Source of the DNA: Klebsiella variicola
Lineage (GTDB): Bacteria > Pseudomonadota > Gammaproteobacteria > Enterobacterales > Enterobacteriaceae
Direction: 5' to 3'
Assembly (NCBI RefSeq): GCF_000828055.2
Contig: NZ_CP010523.2
Location: forward strand, 806,001-870,000
Length of the DNA: 64,000 nt
Shown here: positions 20,973 through 30,711 of the stretch, in pieces
Position numbering within the stretch: the first letter of the stretch is position 1
How the letters are laid out: each line of letters starts with the position of its first letter
Made by a program: the position numbers and the translations under genes
Notes under the pieces: generated by a model
Seen by the model: the letters and a program-made list of their open reading frames with translations, nothing else
Database searches by the model: none
Told to the model about the DNA's origin: nothing

Positions 20973-21869
20973 GTGAAACAGGATCTGGCACAAATCGAAC
21001 AGTTTCTCGATGCCCTTTGGCTGGAGCGGAATCTGGCGGAGAATACGCTCAGCGCTTACCGTCGCGATCTGACGATGTTAGTCGAGTGGCTGCACCATCG
21101 CGGCCTGTCGCTGGCCAGCGTCGGCAGCGACGATCTGCAGGCGCTGCTGGCCGAGCGGCAAACCGGCGGCTACAAAGCAACGAGCACCGCACGTCTGCTC
21201 AGCGCCGTGCGCCGGTTCTTCCAGCATCTGTACCGGGAAAAAATTCGCCCGGACGATCCCAGCGCGCTGCTGGCTTCGCCGAAGCTGCCGCAGCGGTTGC
21301 CGAAGGATCTCAGCGAGGCGCAGGTTGAACGTCTGCTGCAGGCGCCGCTGGTGGAGCAGCCGCTGGAGTTACGCGATAAGGCGATGCTGGAAGTGCTGTA
21401 TGCCACCGGTCTGCGCGTCTCGGAACTGGTTGGCCTGACGATGAGCGATATCAGCCTGCGTCAGGGCGTGTTGCGGGTCATTGGTAAAGGCAACAAAGAA
21501 CGTCTGGTGCCGCTGGGCGAAGAGGCGGTAATGTGGGTAGAAAATTACCTCGAATATGGTCGCCCGTGGCTACTGAATGGCGTGGCGTCGGATGTCTTAT
21601 TTCCCAGCCAGCGCGCACAGCAGATGACGCGTCAGACCTTCTGGCACCGCATTAAACACTATGCCGTCCTGGCGGGGATCGACAGCGCGAAACTCTCCCC
21701 GCACGTATTACGCCATGCCTTCGCCACGCATTTGCTCAATCACGGCGCCGACCTGCGCGTGGTGCAGATGCTGTTAGGACACAGCGATCTCTCCACCACG
21801 CAGATCTACACCCACGTGGCGACCGAGCGTCTGCGACAACTTCATCAACAGCACCACCCGCGGGCGTGA
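20973..21869 (+). CDS. xerD: Site-specific tyrosine recombinase XerD
   Basis: XerD acts with XerC and FtsK at dif to resolve chromosome dimers. The 298-residue protein has the same length as E. coli XerD. All catalytic residues are present: Arg148, Lys172, His244, Arg247, His270 and the nucleophile Tyr279. The start is GTG at 20973, 6 bp behind AGAGG, as in E. coli. It heads the xerD-dsbC-recJ-prfB-lysS run, with a 22-bp gap to dsbC. Confidence 0.97.
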   Translation: MKQDLAQIEQFLDALWLERNLAENTLSAYRRDLTMLVEWLHHRGLSLASVGSDDLQALLAERQTGGYKATSTARLLSAVRRFFQHLYREKIRPDDPSALLASPKLPQRLPKDLSEAQVERLLQAPLVEQPLELRDKAMLEVLYATGLRVSELVGLTMSDISLRQGVLRVIGKGNKERLVPLGEEAVMWVENYLEYGRPWLLNGVASDVLFPSQRAQQMTRQTFWHRIKHYAVLAGIDSAKLSPHVLRHAFATHLLNHGADLRVVQMLLGHSDLSTTQIYTHVATERLRQLHQQHHPRA

Positions 21870-21891
21870 GTGCTGAACAAAAGGACTGAGT

Positions 21892-22605
21892 ATGAAAAAA
21901 GGTTTATTGATGTTCACTCTGCTGGCAGCCTCGCTTTCCGGCGCGGCGCATGCCGATAGCGCGGCGATCAAACAGTCGCTGGCGAAGCTGGGTGTGCAGA
22001 GTACTGATATTCAACCGTCGCCGGTTTCCGGGATGAGCACGGTGCTGACCGACAGCGGCGTCCTGTACGTTACCGACGATGGCAAACACATCATCCAGGG
22101 GCCGATGTACGATGTGAGCGGCGCGCAGCCGGTCAACGTCACCAACCAGTTGCTGGTCGGTAAGCTGAACGCACTGAGCAACGAGATGATTGTCTATAAA
22201 GCGCCGAAGGAGCAGCACGTCATTACCGTCTTTACCGACATCACCTGCGGCTACTGCCATAAACTGCACGAGCAGATGAGCGACTACAACGCACTGGGCA
22301 TTACCGTGCGCTATCTGGCCTTCCCGCGCCAGGGGCTGCAGAGCCAGGCCGAGCAGGACATGAAGGCCATCTGGTGTGCGAAAGATCGCAACAAAGCGCT
22401 GGATGACGCCATGAACGGCAAAGGCGTGCAGCCGGCAAGCTGCAATGTGGATATCGCCAAACATTACACCCTCGGCGTGCAGATGGGCGTCAACGGCACC
22501 CCGGCGATGGTTCTCAGCAACGGTATGGTGTTGCCGGGCTATCAGGGGCCGAAAGAGCTGAAAGCGTTCCTCGACGAGCATAAAAAACAGACAAGCGGTA
22601 ACTGA
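21892..22605 (+). CDS. dsbC: Thiol:disulfide interchange protein DsbC
   Basis: DsbC is the periplasmic disulfide isomerase, a V-shaped dimer kept reduced by DsbD. The 237-residue precursor has a signal peptide cut after AHA (residue 21), an N-terminal dimerisation domain, and a thioredoxin domain with the CGYC active site at 119-122. It also carries the structural cysteine pair in IWCAKD and PASCNVD and the cis-proline in NGTPAMV. It is 5 bp upstream of recJ. Confidence 0.97.
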   Translation: MKKGLLMFTLLAASLSGAAHADSAAIKQSLAKLGVQSTDIQPSPVSGMSTVLTDSGVLYVTDDGKHIIQGPMYDVSGAQPVNVTNQLLVGKLNALSNEMIVYKAPKEQHVITVFTDITCGYCHKLHEQMSDYNALGITVRYLAFPRQGLQSQAEQDMKAIWCAKDRNKALDDAMNGKGVQPASCNVDIAKHYTLGVQMGVNGTPAMVLSNGMVLPGYQGPKELKAFLDEHKKQTSGN

Positions 22606-22610
22606 TTCGC

Positions 22611-24344
22611 GTGAAACAACAGATACAACTACGACGCCGTGAGGCGGTTGACGGCGTCGATCTCCCTGCCGACCTGCCGCCGCTGCTGCAGCGGCTGTAT
22701 GCCAGCCGCGGGGTGCGCAGTGCGCAGGAGCTGGAGCGCAGCGTCAAAGGCATGCTGCCGTGGACGCAGCTCACCGGCGTTGAAAAAGCGGTTGAAATGC
22801 TGCATGAGGCTTTCGAGAAAGGGTTACATATTGTGGTGGTCGGCGATTTTGATGCCGACGGCGCCACCAGTACCGCCCTTAGCGTGCTGGCGCTACGCGC
22901 GCTGGGCTACGGTAACGTCTCCTATCTGGTGCCCAACCGTTTTGAAGACGGCTACGGTTTAAGCCCGGAAGTGGTCGATCAGGCGCACGCTCGCGGCGCG
23001 CAGATGATCATGACCGTTGATAACGGCATTTCGTCACATGCCGGTGTCGATCACGCCCATGCGTTGGGCATTCCGGTGCTGGTGACCGATCACCACCTGC
23101 CGGGCGAGACGCTACCGGCGGCCGAGGCCATCGTTAACCCTAACCTGCGCGATTGTGACTTCCCGTCGAAATCACTGGCCGGGGTGGGGGTGGCGTTTTA
23201 TCTGATGCTGGCGCTGCGTACTTTCCTGCGCGATAAAGGCTGGTTCGACGCCCGCGGCATAGCCGCGCCGAACCTGGCTGAGCTGCTGGATCTGGTGGCG
23301 CTGGGCACCGTCGCGGACGTCGTGCCGCTGGATGCCAACAACCGCATCCTGACCTGGCAGGGGTTAAGCCGCATTCGCGCCGGCAAATGTCGGCCAGGCA
23401 TTAAAGCGCTGCTGGAAATTGCCAACCGTGACCCGCAAAAACTGGCGGCCAGCGACCTCGGTTTCGCCCTTGGGCCGCGCCTCAATGCGGCGGGGCGGCT
23501 GGATGATATGTCCGTCGGCGTGGCGCTGCTGCTGTGCGATAACATCGGCGAAGCGCGCGTGTTAGCCAATGAGCTTGATGCGCTCAACCAGACGCGTAAA
23601 GAGATTGAACAGGGGATGCAGGCCGAAGCGTTGACCCTGTGTCAGCAACTGGAACGCAGCAGCGACACCCTGCCTGGCGGGCTGGCGATGTACCATCCGC
23701 AGTGGCATCAGGGGGTGGTCGGCATTCTGGCATCACGCATTAAGGAGCGCTTCCATCGCCCGGTTATCGCTTTTGCGCCGACCGGCGACGGCACGCTGAA
23801 AGGTTCCGGCCGCTCTATTCAGGGGCTGCACATGCGCGATGCGCTGGAGCGCCTGGATACGCTCTATCCGGGACTGATCCTGAAGTTCGGCGGCCATGCT
23901 ATGGCGGCGGGTTTATCGCTGGAAGAGGCGCGCTTTGAGGAGTTTCAACAGCGCTTCGGCGAACTGGTGACCGAGTGGCTGGATCCCGCATTATTGCAGG
24001 GCGAGGTGGTCTCCGACGGCCCGCTGGCGGCGACGGAGATGAGCATGGAAGTGGCGCAGATGCTGCGCGATGCCGGACCATGGGGGCAGATGTTCCCGGA
24101 ACCGTTGTTTGATGGCCGTTTTCGCCTGCTGCAGCAGCGGCTGGTAGGCGAGCGTCACCTGAAAGTGATGGTCGAACCGGTTGGCGGCGGCCCGCTGCTG
24201 GACGGTATTGCTTTCAACGTTGATACTTCCATTTGGCCGGACAACGGCGTGCGCGAAGTGCAGTTAGCCTACAAGCTCGACATCAACGAGTTCCGCGGCA
24301 ACCGCAGCCTGCAGCTGATCATCGATCACCTCTGGCCAAATTGA
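22611..24344 (+). CDS. recJ: Single-stranded-DNA-specific exonuclease RecJ
   Basis: RecJ is the 5'-3' single-strand exonuclease used in RecF-pathway recombination and mismatch repair. The 577 residues equal the E. coli length. The DHH phosphoesterase motifs are clear: DFDADG (79-84) and DHH (160-162), with the DHHA1 segment containing GSGRS and GGHAMAAG further on. The start is GTG at 22611, only 5 bp behind dsbC, with weak ribosome-site character, which suggests coupling and low expression. Confidence 0.97.
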   Translation: MKQQIQLRRREAVDGVDLPADLPPLLQRLYASRGVRSAQELERSVKGMLPWTQLTGVEKAVEMLHEAFEKGLHIVVVGDFDADGATSTALSVLALRALGYGNVSYLVPNRFEDGYGLSPEVVDQAHARGAQMIMTVDNGISSHAGVDHAHALGIPVLVTDHHLPGETLPAAEAIVNPNLRDCDFPSKSLAGVGVAFYLMLALRTFLRDKGWFDARGIAAPNLAELLDLVALGTVADVVPLDANNRILTWQGLSRIRAGKCRPGIKALLEIANRDPQKLAASDLGFALGPRLNAAGRLDDMSVGVALLLCDNIGEARVLANELDALNQTRKEIEQGMQAEALTLCQQLERSSDTLPGGLAMYHPQWHQGVVGILASRIKERFHRPVIAFAPTGDGTLKGSGRSIQGLHMRDALERLDTLYPGLILKFGGHAMAAGLSLEEARFEEFQQRFGELVTEWLDPALLQGEVVSDGPLAATEMSMEVAQMLRDAGPWGQMFPEPLFDGRFRLLQQRLVGERHLKVMVEPVGGGPLLDGIAFNVDTSIWPDNGVREVQLAYKLDINEFRGNRSLQLIIDHLWPN

Positions 24345-24429
24345 CAACAGTGTATGAATAAGGGCGCGAATCCGGTAGAATTCCGCTCTTATCACCGCAT
24401 TTTGACAAATCCATTAAAAGAAACCGACC

Positions 24430-25528
24430 ATGTTTGAAATAAATCCGGTAAAAAACCGCATTCAGGACCTCACGGAGCGCTCCGACGTTCTTAGGGGGTA
24501 TCTTTGACTACGATGCCAAGAAAGAGCGTCTCGAAGAAGTAAACGCCGAGCTGGAACAGCCGGACGTCTGGAACGAACCTGAACGCGCCCAGGCGCTGGG
24601 TAAAGAGCGTTCTTCTCTGGAAGCCATTGTGGATACCCTGGATCAGATGTCCCAGGGGCTGGAAGACGTGGCTGGTCTGCTGGAGCTGGCGGTTGAAGCC
24701 GAAGACGAAGAGACCTTCAACGAAGCGGTTGCTGAGCTGGACGGGCTGGAAGAGAAGCTGGCACAGCTTGAGTTCCGCCGCATGTTCTCCGGCGAATACG
24801 ACAGCGCCGACTGCTACCTCGATATTCAGGCCGGTTCCGGCGGCACCGAAGCCCAGGACTGGGCCAGCATGCTGATGCGCATGTACCTGCGCTGGGCGGA
24901 AGCCCGCGGCTTTAAGACCGAAATCATCGAAGAATCCGAAGGTGAAGTTGCGGGCATTAAATCCGTGACCATCAAAATCATTGGCGATTACGCCTACGGC
25001 TGGCTGCGTACGGAAACCGGCGTTCACCGCCTGGTGCGTAAGAGCCCGTTCGATTCCGGTGGCCGTCGTCATACCTCCTTTAGCTCGGCGTTCGTTTATC
25101 CGGAAGTGGATGACGATATCGATATCGAAATTAACCCGGCCGATCTGCGTATCGACGTTTATCGCGCATCCGGCGCCGGTGGACAGCACGTTAACCGTAC
25201 GGAATCCGCGGTGCGTATTACCCACATCCCGACCGGGTTGGTGACGCAGTGCCAGAACGACCGTTCGCAGCACAAGAACAAAGACCAGGCCATGAAGCAG
25301 ATGAAAGCGAAGCTTTATGAGCTGGAAATGCAGAAGAAAAATGCCGAGAAGCAGGCGATGGAAGACAACAAGTCCGACATCGGCTGGGGCAGCCAGATCC
25401 GCTCTTACGTGCTGGACGACTCGCGTATTAAAGATCTGCGTACCGGGGTGGAAACCCGCAATACTCAGGCGGTGCTCGACGGCAGCCTGGACCAATTTAT
25501 CGAAGCAAGTTTGAAAGCAGGGTTATGA
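24430..25528 (+). CDS. prfB: Peptide chain release factor 2 (programmed +1 frameshift)
   Basis: RF2 reads UGA and UAA stop codons. Translation starts at the ATG at 24430 and reaches an in-frame TGA at 24505 after 25 codons. The ribosome shifts +1 on CTT TGA C and continues in the frame of 24506 to 25528, giving 365 residues, as in E. coli. The stimulatory AGGGGG lies at 24493-24498, at the conserved distance from the shift. The SPF tripeptide that reads the stop codon and GGQ (250-252) are present. Residue 246 is Ala, the common form, not the Thr of E. coli K-12. lysS follows after 9 bp. Confidence 0.97.
24493..24508 (+). promoter_or_regulatory. prfB autoregulatory frameshift site
   Basis: The site consists of the internal Shine-Dalgarno-like AGGGGG, then TAT, the slippery CTT codon and the TGA stop followed by C. 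When RF2 is scarce, termination at TGA is slow and the +1 shift rises, so RF2 controls its own level. Confidence 0.97.
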
Positions 25529-25537
25529 GGAACCAAC

Positions 25538-27055
25538 ATGTCTGAACAACAAGCACAGGGCGCTGACGCGGCAATTGACCTTAATAATGAACTGAAAACC
25601 CGCCGTGAGAAGCTGGCCGCGCTGCGTGAGCAGGGCGTCGCTTTCCCGAACGATTTCCGTCGTGACCATACCTCTGACCAACTGCACGCTGACTTCGATG
25701 CGAAAGAAAACGAAGAGCTGGAAGCGCTGAACGTTGAAGTGGCCGTTGCTGGCCGCATGATGACCCGTCGTATTATGGGTAAAGCGTCTTTCGTTACCCT
25801 GCAGGACGTGGGCGGCCGCATTCAGCTATACGTCGCGCGTGATGACCTGGCGGAAGGCGTTTATAACGACCAGTTCAAAAAATGGGATCTTGGCGACATC
25901 ATCGCCGCCCGCGGTAAGCTGTTCAAGACTAAAACCGGCGAGCTGTCCATCCACTGCACCGAGCTGCGTCTGCTGACCAAAGCCCTGCGTCCGCTGCCGG
26001 ACAAATTCCACGGCCTGCAGGATCAGGAAGCGCGCTATCGTCAGCGTTACCTCGATCTGATCTCCAACGATGAATCTCGCAACACTTTCAAAGTGCGTTC
26101 GCAGATCCTGGCGGGTATTCGTCAGTTCATGGTTGGCCGCGGCTTTATGGAAGTGGAAACCCCGATGATGCAGGTGATCCCGGGCGGTGCTTCCGCGCGT
26201 CCGTTCATCACCCATCACAATGCGCTGGATCTGGACATGTACCTGCGTATCGCGCCGGAACTGTACCTCAAGCGTCTGGTGGTTGGCGGCTTCGAACGCG
26301 TCTTCGAGATCAACCGTAACTTCCGTAACGAAGGGATCTCCGTTCGTCATAACCCAGAGTTCACCATGATGGAACTCTATATGGCATACGCGGATTACAA
26401 AGATCTGATCGAGCTGACCGAATCCCTGTTCCGCACCCTGGCGCAGGACATCCTCGGCAACACTGAAGTGCCTTACGGCGACCAGGTGTTCGACTTCGGC
26501 AAGCCGTTTGAAAAACTGACCATGCGCGAAGCGATCAAGAAATACCGTCCGGAAACCGAGATGGCGGATCTGGATAACTTCGATTCCGCGAAAGCGATCG
26601 CTGAGTCCATCGGCATTAAAGTTGAGAAGAGCTGGGGTCTGGGCCGTATCGTGACCGAGATCTTCGAAGAAGTGGCGGAAGCGCATCTGATTCAGCCGAC
26701 CTTCATCACCGAATACCCGGCGGAAGTTTCTCCGCTGGCGCGCCGTAACGACGTGAATCCGGAAATCACCGACCGTTTCGAGTTCTTTATCGGCGGCCGT
26801 GAAATCGGTAACGGCTTTAGCGAGCTGAACGACGCTGAAGATCAGGCGCAGCGCTTCCAGGATCAGGTTGATGCGAAAGCCGCCGGCGACGACGAAGCGA
26901 TGTTCTACGACGAAGACTACGTCACCGCGCTGGAACACGGCCTGCCGCCGACCGCTGGTCTGGGTATCGGTATCGACCGTATGGTCATGCTGTTCACTAA
27001 CAGCCACACCATCCGCGACGTGATCCTGTTCCCGGCGATGCGTCCGCAGAAATAA
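25538..27055 (+). CDS. lysS: Lysyl-tRNA synthetase, class II
   Basis: LysS charges tRNA-Lys. The 505-residue protein matches E. coli LysS from end to end. It has an N-terminal OB-fold anticodon-binding domain (about residues 65-150) and a class II catalytic core with motif 1 ([11 protein letters not shown]), motif 2 ([18 protein letters not shown]) and motif 3 ([12 protein letters not shown] near 480). AGGAACC precedes the ATG. It is the last gene of the xerD-to-lysS run and ends at a strong terminator. Confidence 0.97.
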   Translation: MSEQQAQGADAAIDLNNELKTRREKLAALREQGVAFPNDFRRDHTSDQLHADFDAKENEELEALNVEVAVAGRMMTRRIMGKASFVTLQDVGGRIQLYVARDDLAEGVYNDQFKKWDLGDIIAARGKLFKTKTGELSIHCTELRLLTKALRPLPDKFHGLQDQEARYRQRYLDLISNDESRNTFKVRSQILAGIRQFMVGRGFMEVETPMMQVIPGGASARPFITHHNALDLDMYLRIAPELYLKRLVVGGFERVFEINRNFRNEGISVRHNPEFTMMELYMAYADYKDLIELTESLFRTLAQDILGNTEVPYGDQVFDFGKPFEKLTMREAIKKYRPETEMADLDNFDSAKAIAESIGIKVEKSWGLGRIVTEIFEEVAEAHLIQPTFITEYPAEVSPLARRNDVNPEITDRFEFFIGGREIGNGFSELNDAEDQAQRFQDQVDAKAAGDDEAMFYDEDYVTALEHGLPPTAGLGIGIDRMVMLFTNSHTIRDVILFPAMRPQK

Positions 27056-27073
27056 TCGCCCTTCGCGAAATAC

Positions 27074-27100
27074 AAAAAACCCGGCTTGCCGGGTTTTTTT
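27074..27100 (+). terminator. Rho-independent terminator after lysS
   Basis: AAAAACCCGGC / GCCGGGTTTTTTT is a perfect long stem with a 2-4 base loop and a T7 tail, 19 bp behind the lysS stop. Confidence 0.92.
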
Positions 27101-27128
27101 ATGTCTGATGTGAGGGCCGAAGCCTGAC

Positions 27129-27246
27129 GTAGTCCGGCTCAGTGCAGCGCAAGCCAGGGGATCCCGGATAGCGGTATAAACGCCTTATCCGGGCTACGCA
27201 ATGGCGCAGAACCGTAGGCCTGTGCAAGCGTAGCGCCGCCAGGCAT
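27129..27246. repeat. REP cluster between lysS and idi
   Basis: Three diverged REP-type palindromes lie side by side at about 27129-27161 (GTCCGGCTCAGTGCAGCGC), 27162-27196 (TCCCGGATAGCGG...CTTATCCGGGCTA) and 27214-27246 (GTAGGCCTGTGCAAGCGTAG). They fill the gap between the convergent lysS and idi genes. Confidence 0.75.
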
Positions 27247-27290
27247 TAATGACAGGCACAAGGCTGCGCCTGGCCTGGAGAATAGTCAGC

Positions 27291-27845
27291 TTACCCGCGC
27301 AGACGCGCAACGAAATCGATCAGCGCCTGGCGGGCGTCCTGGTTTTCCGCTTCCAGTACCATCCACGGGCTAAACGCCCACGGCGTGGCGGCCAGTGCGC
27401 TTAACATCGTTGCCAGGTCAACCCACTGATAATCCATGACTTCATCGTCGTTAGGCTGCACTTGGCTGACCACGCGCGCGGCATACACCGGGCACACTTC
27501 GTTCTCAACGATGCCGTTGGGGGCGACCGCCCGGTAGCGGAAGGCCGGGTGAACCGGCGCGATATCGGCGATCTCCACGCCGAGCTCGAAGCGGCAGCGG
27601 CGCGTGACGGCCTGCTCGAAGGTCTCGCCCTGCTGGGGGTGTCCGCAGACCGAGTTAGTCCACACCCCGGGCCAGGCTTTTTTGCCCAGCGAACGACGGG
27701 TGACCAGAAACTGACCCTGCTGATTAAACAACCAGCAGGAAAACGCGAGATGTAAAGGGGTATCAAGCGTGTGGGCGGCATACTTCTCCAGCATACCGGC
27801 AGGTTGATCCTGCTCATCCAGTAAAATGACGTGTTCCCCGGCCAT
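27291..27845 (-). CDS. idi: Isopentenyl-diphosphate delta-isomerase (type 1)
   Basis: Idi interconverts isopentenyl and dimethylallyl diphosphate, the building blocks of quinone and undecaprenyl chains. The 184-residue Nudix-fold protein shows the catalytic Cys67 (NSVCGHP), Glu116 (ENEVCP) and the metal ligands His25, His32, His69, Glu114 and Glu116, as in E. coli. The ATG at 27845 has AGGAG upstream and starts the conserved part; the 11 extra upstream codons run through a hairpin and are rejected. A terminator-like hairpin lies just upstream of the ribosome site. Confidence 0.95.
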   Translation of the reverse strand: MAGEHVILLDEQDQPAGMLEKYAAHTLDTPLHLAFSCWLFNQQGQFLVTRRSLGKKAWPGVWTNSVCGHPQQGETFEQAVTRRCRFELGVEIADIAPVHPAFRYRAVAPNGIVENEVCPVYAARVVSQVQPNDDEVMDYQWVDLATMLSALAATPWAFSPWMVLEAENQDARQALIDFVARLRG

Positions 27846-27857
27846 GACGACTCCTGA

Positions 27858-27894
27858 AAATAAAAAATGACCCGGCACAAACCCGCCGGGTCAT
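27858..27894 (-). terminator. Terminator-like hairpin in the idi leader
   Basis: On the minus strand, ATGACCCGGC and GCCGGGTCAT form a perfect 10-bp stem with an 8-base loop, followed by TTTTTTA. It therefore has full intrinsic-terminator form for minus-strand transcription. It ends just before the idi AGGAG site, and no minus-strand gene lies upstream. It could be a leader attenuator or the end of a short RNA starting near 27960. Confidence 0.65.
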
Positions 27895-28080
27895 GTACTC
27901 AGGCCACTAGGGTAGCTCATAAATGGGAGAAAGGCATTACCAAAACAAGCCCTGGAGGCTGGTCTGCGAGCGGCAGCCTGGGACTGCGGGGCGTGCCCTC
28001 CACGACGTGCGGTATGAACGTGAATCTTTCCGTCGCTGGCCGAACGTGATGCCAGAGGGTCATCTGTTAGCCTTCAGGGA

Positions 28081-28109
28081 TGACGCCCTGCGCCGCGGGC
28101 TGGTATGAT
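28081..28109 (+). promoter_or_regulatory. Candidate promoter for actS (ygeR)
   Basis: A good -10 box, TATGAT, lies at 28104-28109, with a weak -35-like TGACGC 17 bp upstream at 28081-28086. It is about 50 bp ahead of the lipoprotein start. Called from box match only. Confidence 0.4.
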
Positions 28110-28158
28110 ATTCGCCCTGATTGCGAGGTAAGTGGTTGTGTTAAGTGCAGGATGCCTG

Positions 28159-28872
28159 ATGATGAAACGCTTTTATATGACACTGATGCTGGCGACAAGC
28201 CTGGTGCTGGCCGGTTGCTCCAGCACCTCCGACTCCGGTGCCACCTATACCGTCAAACGTGGCGATACCCTGTACGGCATCTCGCGCACCACCGGCACCA
28301 GCGTTCGCGATCTGGCTCGTCTGAATAACATCTCGCCGCCTTACACCATTGAGGTGGGGCAGAAGCTGAAGCTCAACGGCAGCGGCGCGTCAAAGACGAC
28401 GAAGAAAAAAACTTCCTCTACGCGCACTGCGGCGGTCACCCCTTCATCTGCGGTACCTCAATCCTCCTGGCCGCCGGTGGGACAGCGCTGCTGGCGCTGG
28501 CCGACCAGTGGCAAAGTGGTCCTGCCTTATTCCACCGCCGATGGCGGCAATAAGGGCATTGATATTGCCGGGACCCGCGGGCAGCCGGTGTATGCCGCCG
28601 GGGCGGGCAAGGTGGTGTATGTCGGCAACCAGCTGCGCGGCTATGGCAACCTGATCATGATTAAGCACAGCGAGGATTACATCACCGCCTACGCCCACAA
28701 CGATAAGCTGATGGTGAATAATGGCCAGAGCGTGAAGGCCGGCCAGCAAATTGCCACCATGGGCAGTACGGATGCCGACTCTGTGCGCCTGCATTTCCAG
28801 ATCCGCTATCGGGCCACGGCCATCGATCCGCTGCGCTATCTGCCGCCGCAGGGCAGTAAACCTAAGTGCTAA
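28159..28872 (+). CDS. actS: NlpD/LytM-type lipoprotein ActS (YgeR), amidase activator
   Basis: The product is an outer-membrane-type lipoprotein with a signal peptide ending in the lipobox LVLAGC, a LysM peptidoglycan-binding domain ([14 protein letters not shown]) and a C-terminal LytM domain. The LytM metal site is degenerate: GNKGIDI has Asn where active enzymes have His, and RLHFQ replaces HxHFE. This fits E. coli YgeR/ActS, which activates the amidase AmiC and does not cut peptidoglycan itself. The ATG at 28159 has AGGA 6 bases upstream. A GTG at 28138 is an alternative, because the next residues (SAG) resemble the E. coli N-terminus. Confidence 0.9.
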   Translation: MMKRFYMTLMLATSLVLAGCSSTSDSGATYTVKRGDTLYGISRTTGTSVRDLARLNNISPPYTIEVGQKLKLNGSGASKTTKKKTSSTRTAAVTPSSAVPQSSWPPVGQRCWRWPTSGKVVLPYSTADGGNKGIDIAGTRGQPVYAAGAGKVVYVGNQLRGYGNLIMIKHSEDYITAYAHNDKLMVNNGQSVKAGQQIATMGSTDADSVRLHFQIRYRATAIDPLRYLPPQGSKPKC

Positions 28873-28907
28873 AAGGTTATTTTATCGCCAGTCAGCATCT
28901 GGCAGGC

Positions 28908-28935
28908 TTGTCACAGGGTGCGTAAGGGCTATAAT
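28908..28935 (+). promoter_or_regulatory. Promoter of tRNA-Gly (glyU)
   Basis: TTGTCA at 28908-28913 and a consensus TATAAT at 28930-28935 are separated by 16 bp. A GC-rich discriminator follows, as in stable-RNA promoters, and the tRNA begins 17 bp later. Confidence 0.75.
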
Positions 28936-28952
28936 GCTTCTCGCACCTCTTC

Positions 28953-29026
28953 GCGGGCGTAGTTCAATGGTAGAACGAGAGCTTCCCAAGCTCTATACGA
29001 GGGTTCGATTCCCTTCGCCCGCTCCA
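28953..29026 (+). tRNA. glyU: tRNA-Gly (anticodon CCC)
   Basis: The 74-nt cloverleaf has acceptor arms GCGGGCG / CGCCCGC with an encoded CCA end, a GAGAGCTTCCCAAGCTCT anticodon arm (anticodon CCC) and a GGGTTCGATTCCC T-arm. It stands next to actS (ygeR), as in E. coli. Confidence 0.97.
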
Positions 29027-29193
29027 AACTCCAGTCTCCTGACGTCTTCTAAACTCACTTCTCCCTTGATAAATCAGCGGTTATAGCTTTCTGTCAGTCT
29101 ATTGAACTCCGACGGAGGACTCCACTTTGGTTGCGGGATCAGCGTTTTGCGCTGCTGGCGCTGGAGTAGTCGCGTTTAGTGATATTTTCGCAT

Positions 29194-30585
29194 TTATCCT
29201 GTTTCCGCAGGATGAGTAATTTTACGCAACCGGCTCGCGCTGACGATGACCGATACCGCAGAGGCCGCGGCAGCGCTCCACAGCGCAACATGAATTGACC
29301 TTTCATCTGCTGCCAGCAGAACGGCTACGGCGGCGGCTCCCAGGCACTGCCCGAAAGTGCGCATAATGGATAAAACACCGGACGCATAACTCGCGTGCTC
29401 ACGAATAACGTTTGAGAGCATTTCCCGGTTATTGGGACTCTGAAAGCAGCCAAACCCTATTCCGCACACCAGACTTCGCAGGCAGATATCCCACATTGAA
29501 GGGCTGGCGGGTAACGTCGCCAGCAGGATCAAACCGATGACAAAAATCACCAGCCCCAGGGTGGATATCGCCGGGGCTGATATCGTGTCCGCCCAACGGC
29601 CTGCATGCGGCGCAATCAGCACGATCCCTAACGGCCACGGCGTAAACAGCAGGGCAGACACTACCGGACTGTAGCCGTATTCGCTCTGAAACAGGAAGGG
29701 TAGCGCAATAAAGGTGATCCCCTGGCTGACAAAAGCAACCATCGACGTGAAGGCCGCGAGGGTAAAACGTTCATTTTTAAACATGGTCGGCGGCAGTAAG
29801 GGATGATCCGTGCGGCGGATTTGCCAGATAAAAGCCATGCCGCTCAGCGCAGCGAGAGCCATCCAGCAAAGGCTGCCGAATTGAGAAGTAGCGTTCTGTA
29901 GGCTGTTCGCCGCCATGATCGTCGAACCCAACAGCAGCGCCGACAATATGGCGCCCAGGGTGTCGAAGGGCGCCTGCATAGGGATCGCATCCCGCGGCAG
30001 CGCTCTGACCGCCAGCAGTAAGGCGAGGGTGCCGGGAAGAACGTTTATCGCAAACAGCCATTGCCAGCTCAGGGTGTGAAGGATCGTACCGCCCAATACC
30101 GGGCCGATAGCGGAGCTGGAGGCAATGAGCAGGGCATGGAATCCCAGAATGCGGCCAAGTAATCGTCCGGGAAATACGGACCTGAGTATTGCGGGGGCAA
30201 TACTCAGCGTCGCCGCGCCGCCGATCCCCTGAAGCACGCGCATACCAATAAGCACTTCGGGCTTATTCGCCAGCGCGCAACCCAGTGATGTCAGGGTAAA
30301 GGTCGTCAGGCCCGCCAGAAATACGGGGCGATAACCCAGACGGGCCGCAAGCGCCGCGAATATCGCCAGCGTCATCGCAGCCGCCAGCAGATACCCGTTG
30401 GCGAACCAGACGGCAATACTGGCAGGTACCTGCATCTCCTGAGCCATTGAGGGGAGGGCAATGTTGATCATGGTGCCATCAAACACGCCCATTAAGGTGG
30501 TGGTCATTATTGCGGCCATCACCCGTGCGCGCGCCGGGCCAGGCAGTCCTTCGTCGCCGGGTTGACTGGAAAAGAGCGTCATCAT
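29194..30585 (-). CDS. MFS drug-exporter family protein (DHA2/EmrB-like)
   Basis: The 463-residue membrane protein has about 14 hydrophobic segments, the count typical of DHA2 proton-drug antiporters. Motif-like segments include GVFDGTMINIALPSM in helix 1 and GFHALLIASSSAIGPVLGG around helix 5. AGAGGAC precedes the first of two adjacent ATG codons. It is divergent from a LysR-type regulator across a 126-bp gap, a usual exporter/regulator pair. The substrate cannot be read from the sequence. Confidence 0.87.
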   Translation of the reverse strand: MMTLFSSQPGDEGLPGPARARVMAAIMTTTLMGVFDGTMINIALPSMAQEMQVPASIAVWFANGYLLAAAMTLAIFAALAARLGYRPVFLAGLTTFTLTSLGCALANKPEVLIGMRVLQGIGGAATLSIAPAILRSVFPGRLLGRILGFHALLIASSSAIGPVLGGTILHTLSWQWLFAINVLPGTLALLLAVRALPRDAIPMQAPFDTLGAILSALLLGSTIMAANSLQNATSQFGSLCWMALAALSGMAFIWQIRRTDHPLLPPTMFKNERFTLAAFTSMVAFVSQGITFIALPFLFQSEYGYSPVVSALLFTPWPLGIVLIAPHAGRWADTISAPAISTLGLVIFVIGLILLATLPASPSMWDICLRSLVCGIGFGCFQSPNNREMLSNVIREHASYASGVLSIMRTFGQCLGAAAVAVLLAADERSIHVALWSAAAASAVSVIVSASRLRKITHPAETG

Positions 30586-30711
30586 TTGTCCTCTGAGAAG
30601 AGTGTATGGATGACAAAACTATAAAGATGGCTTTTACTGGGCGGAAGACGCACTACTTTCACTTTATTGTTGCATCAAACGCCTTATCTTAATGTGCTGG
30701 GAGGAAGGGTA

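Noticed and set aside
24430..24508. prfB as a frameshifted pseudogene
   Set aside because: The break is the conserved programmed +1 site; both parts are intact and add up to the normal 365 residues.
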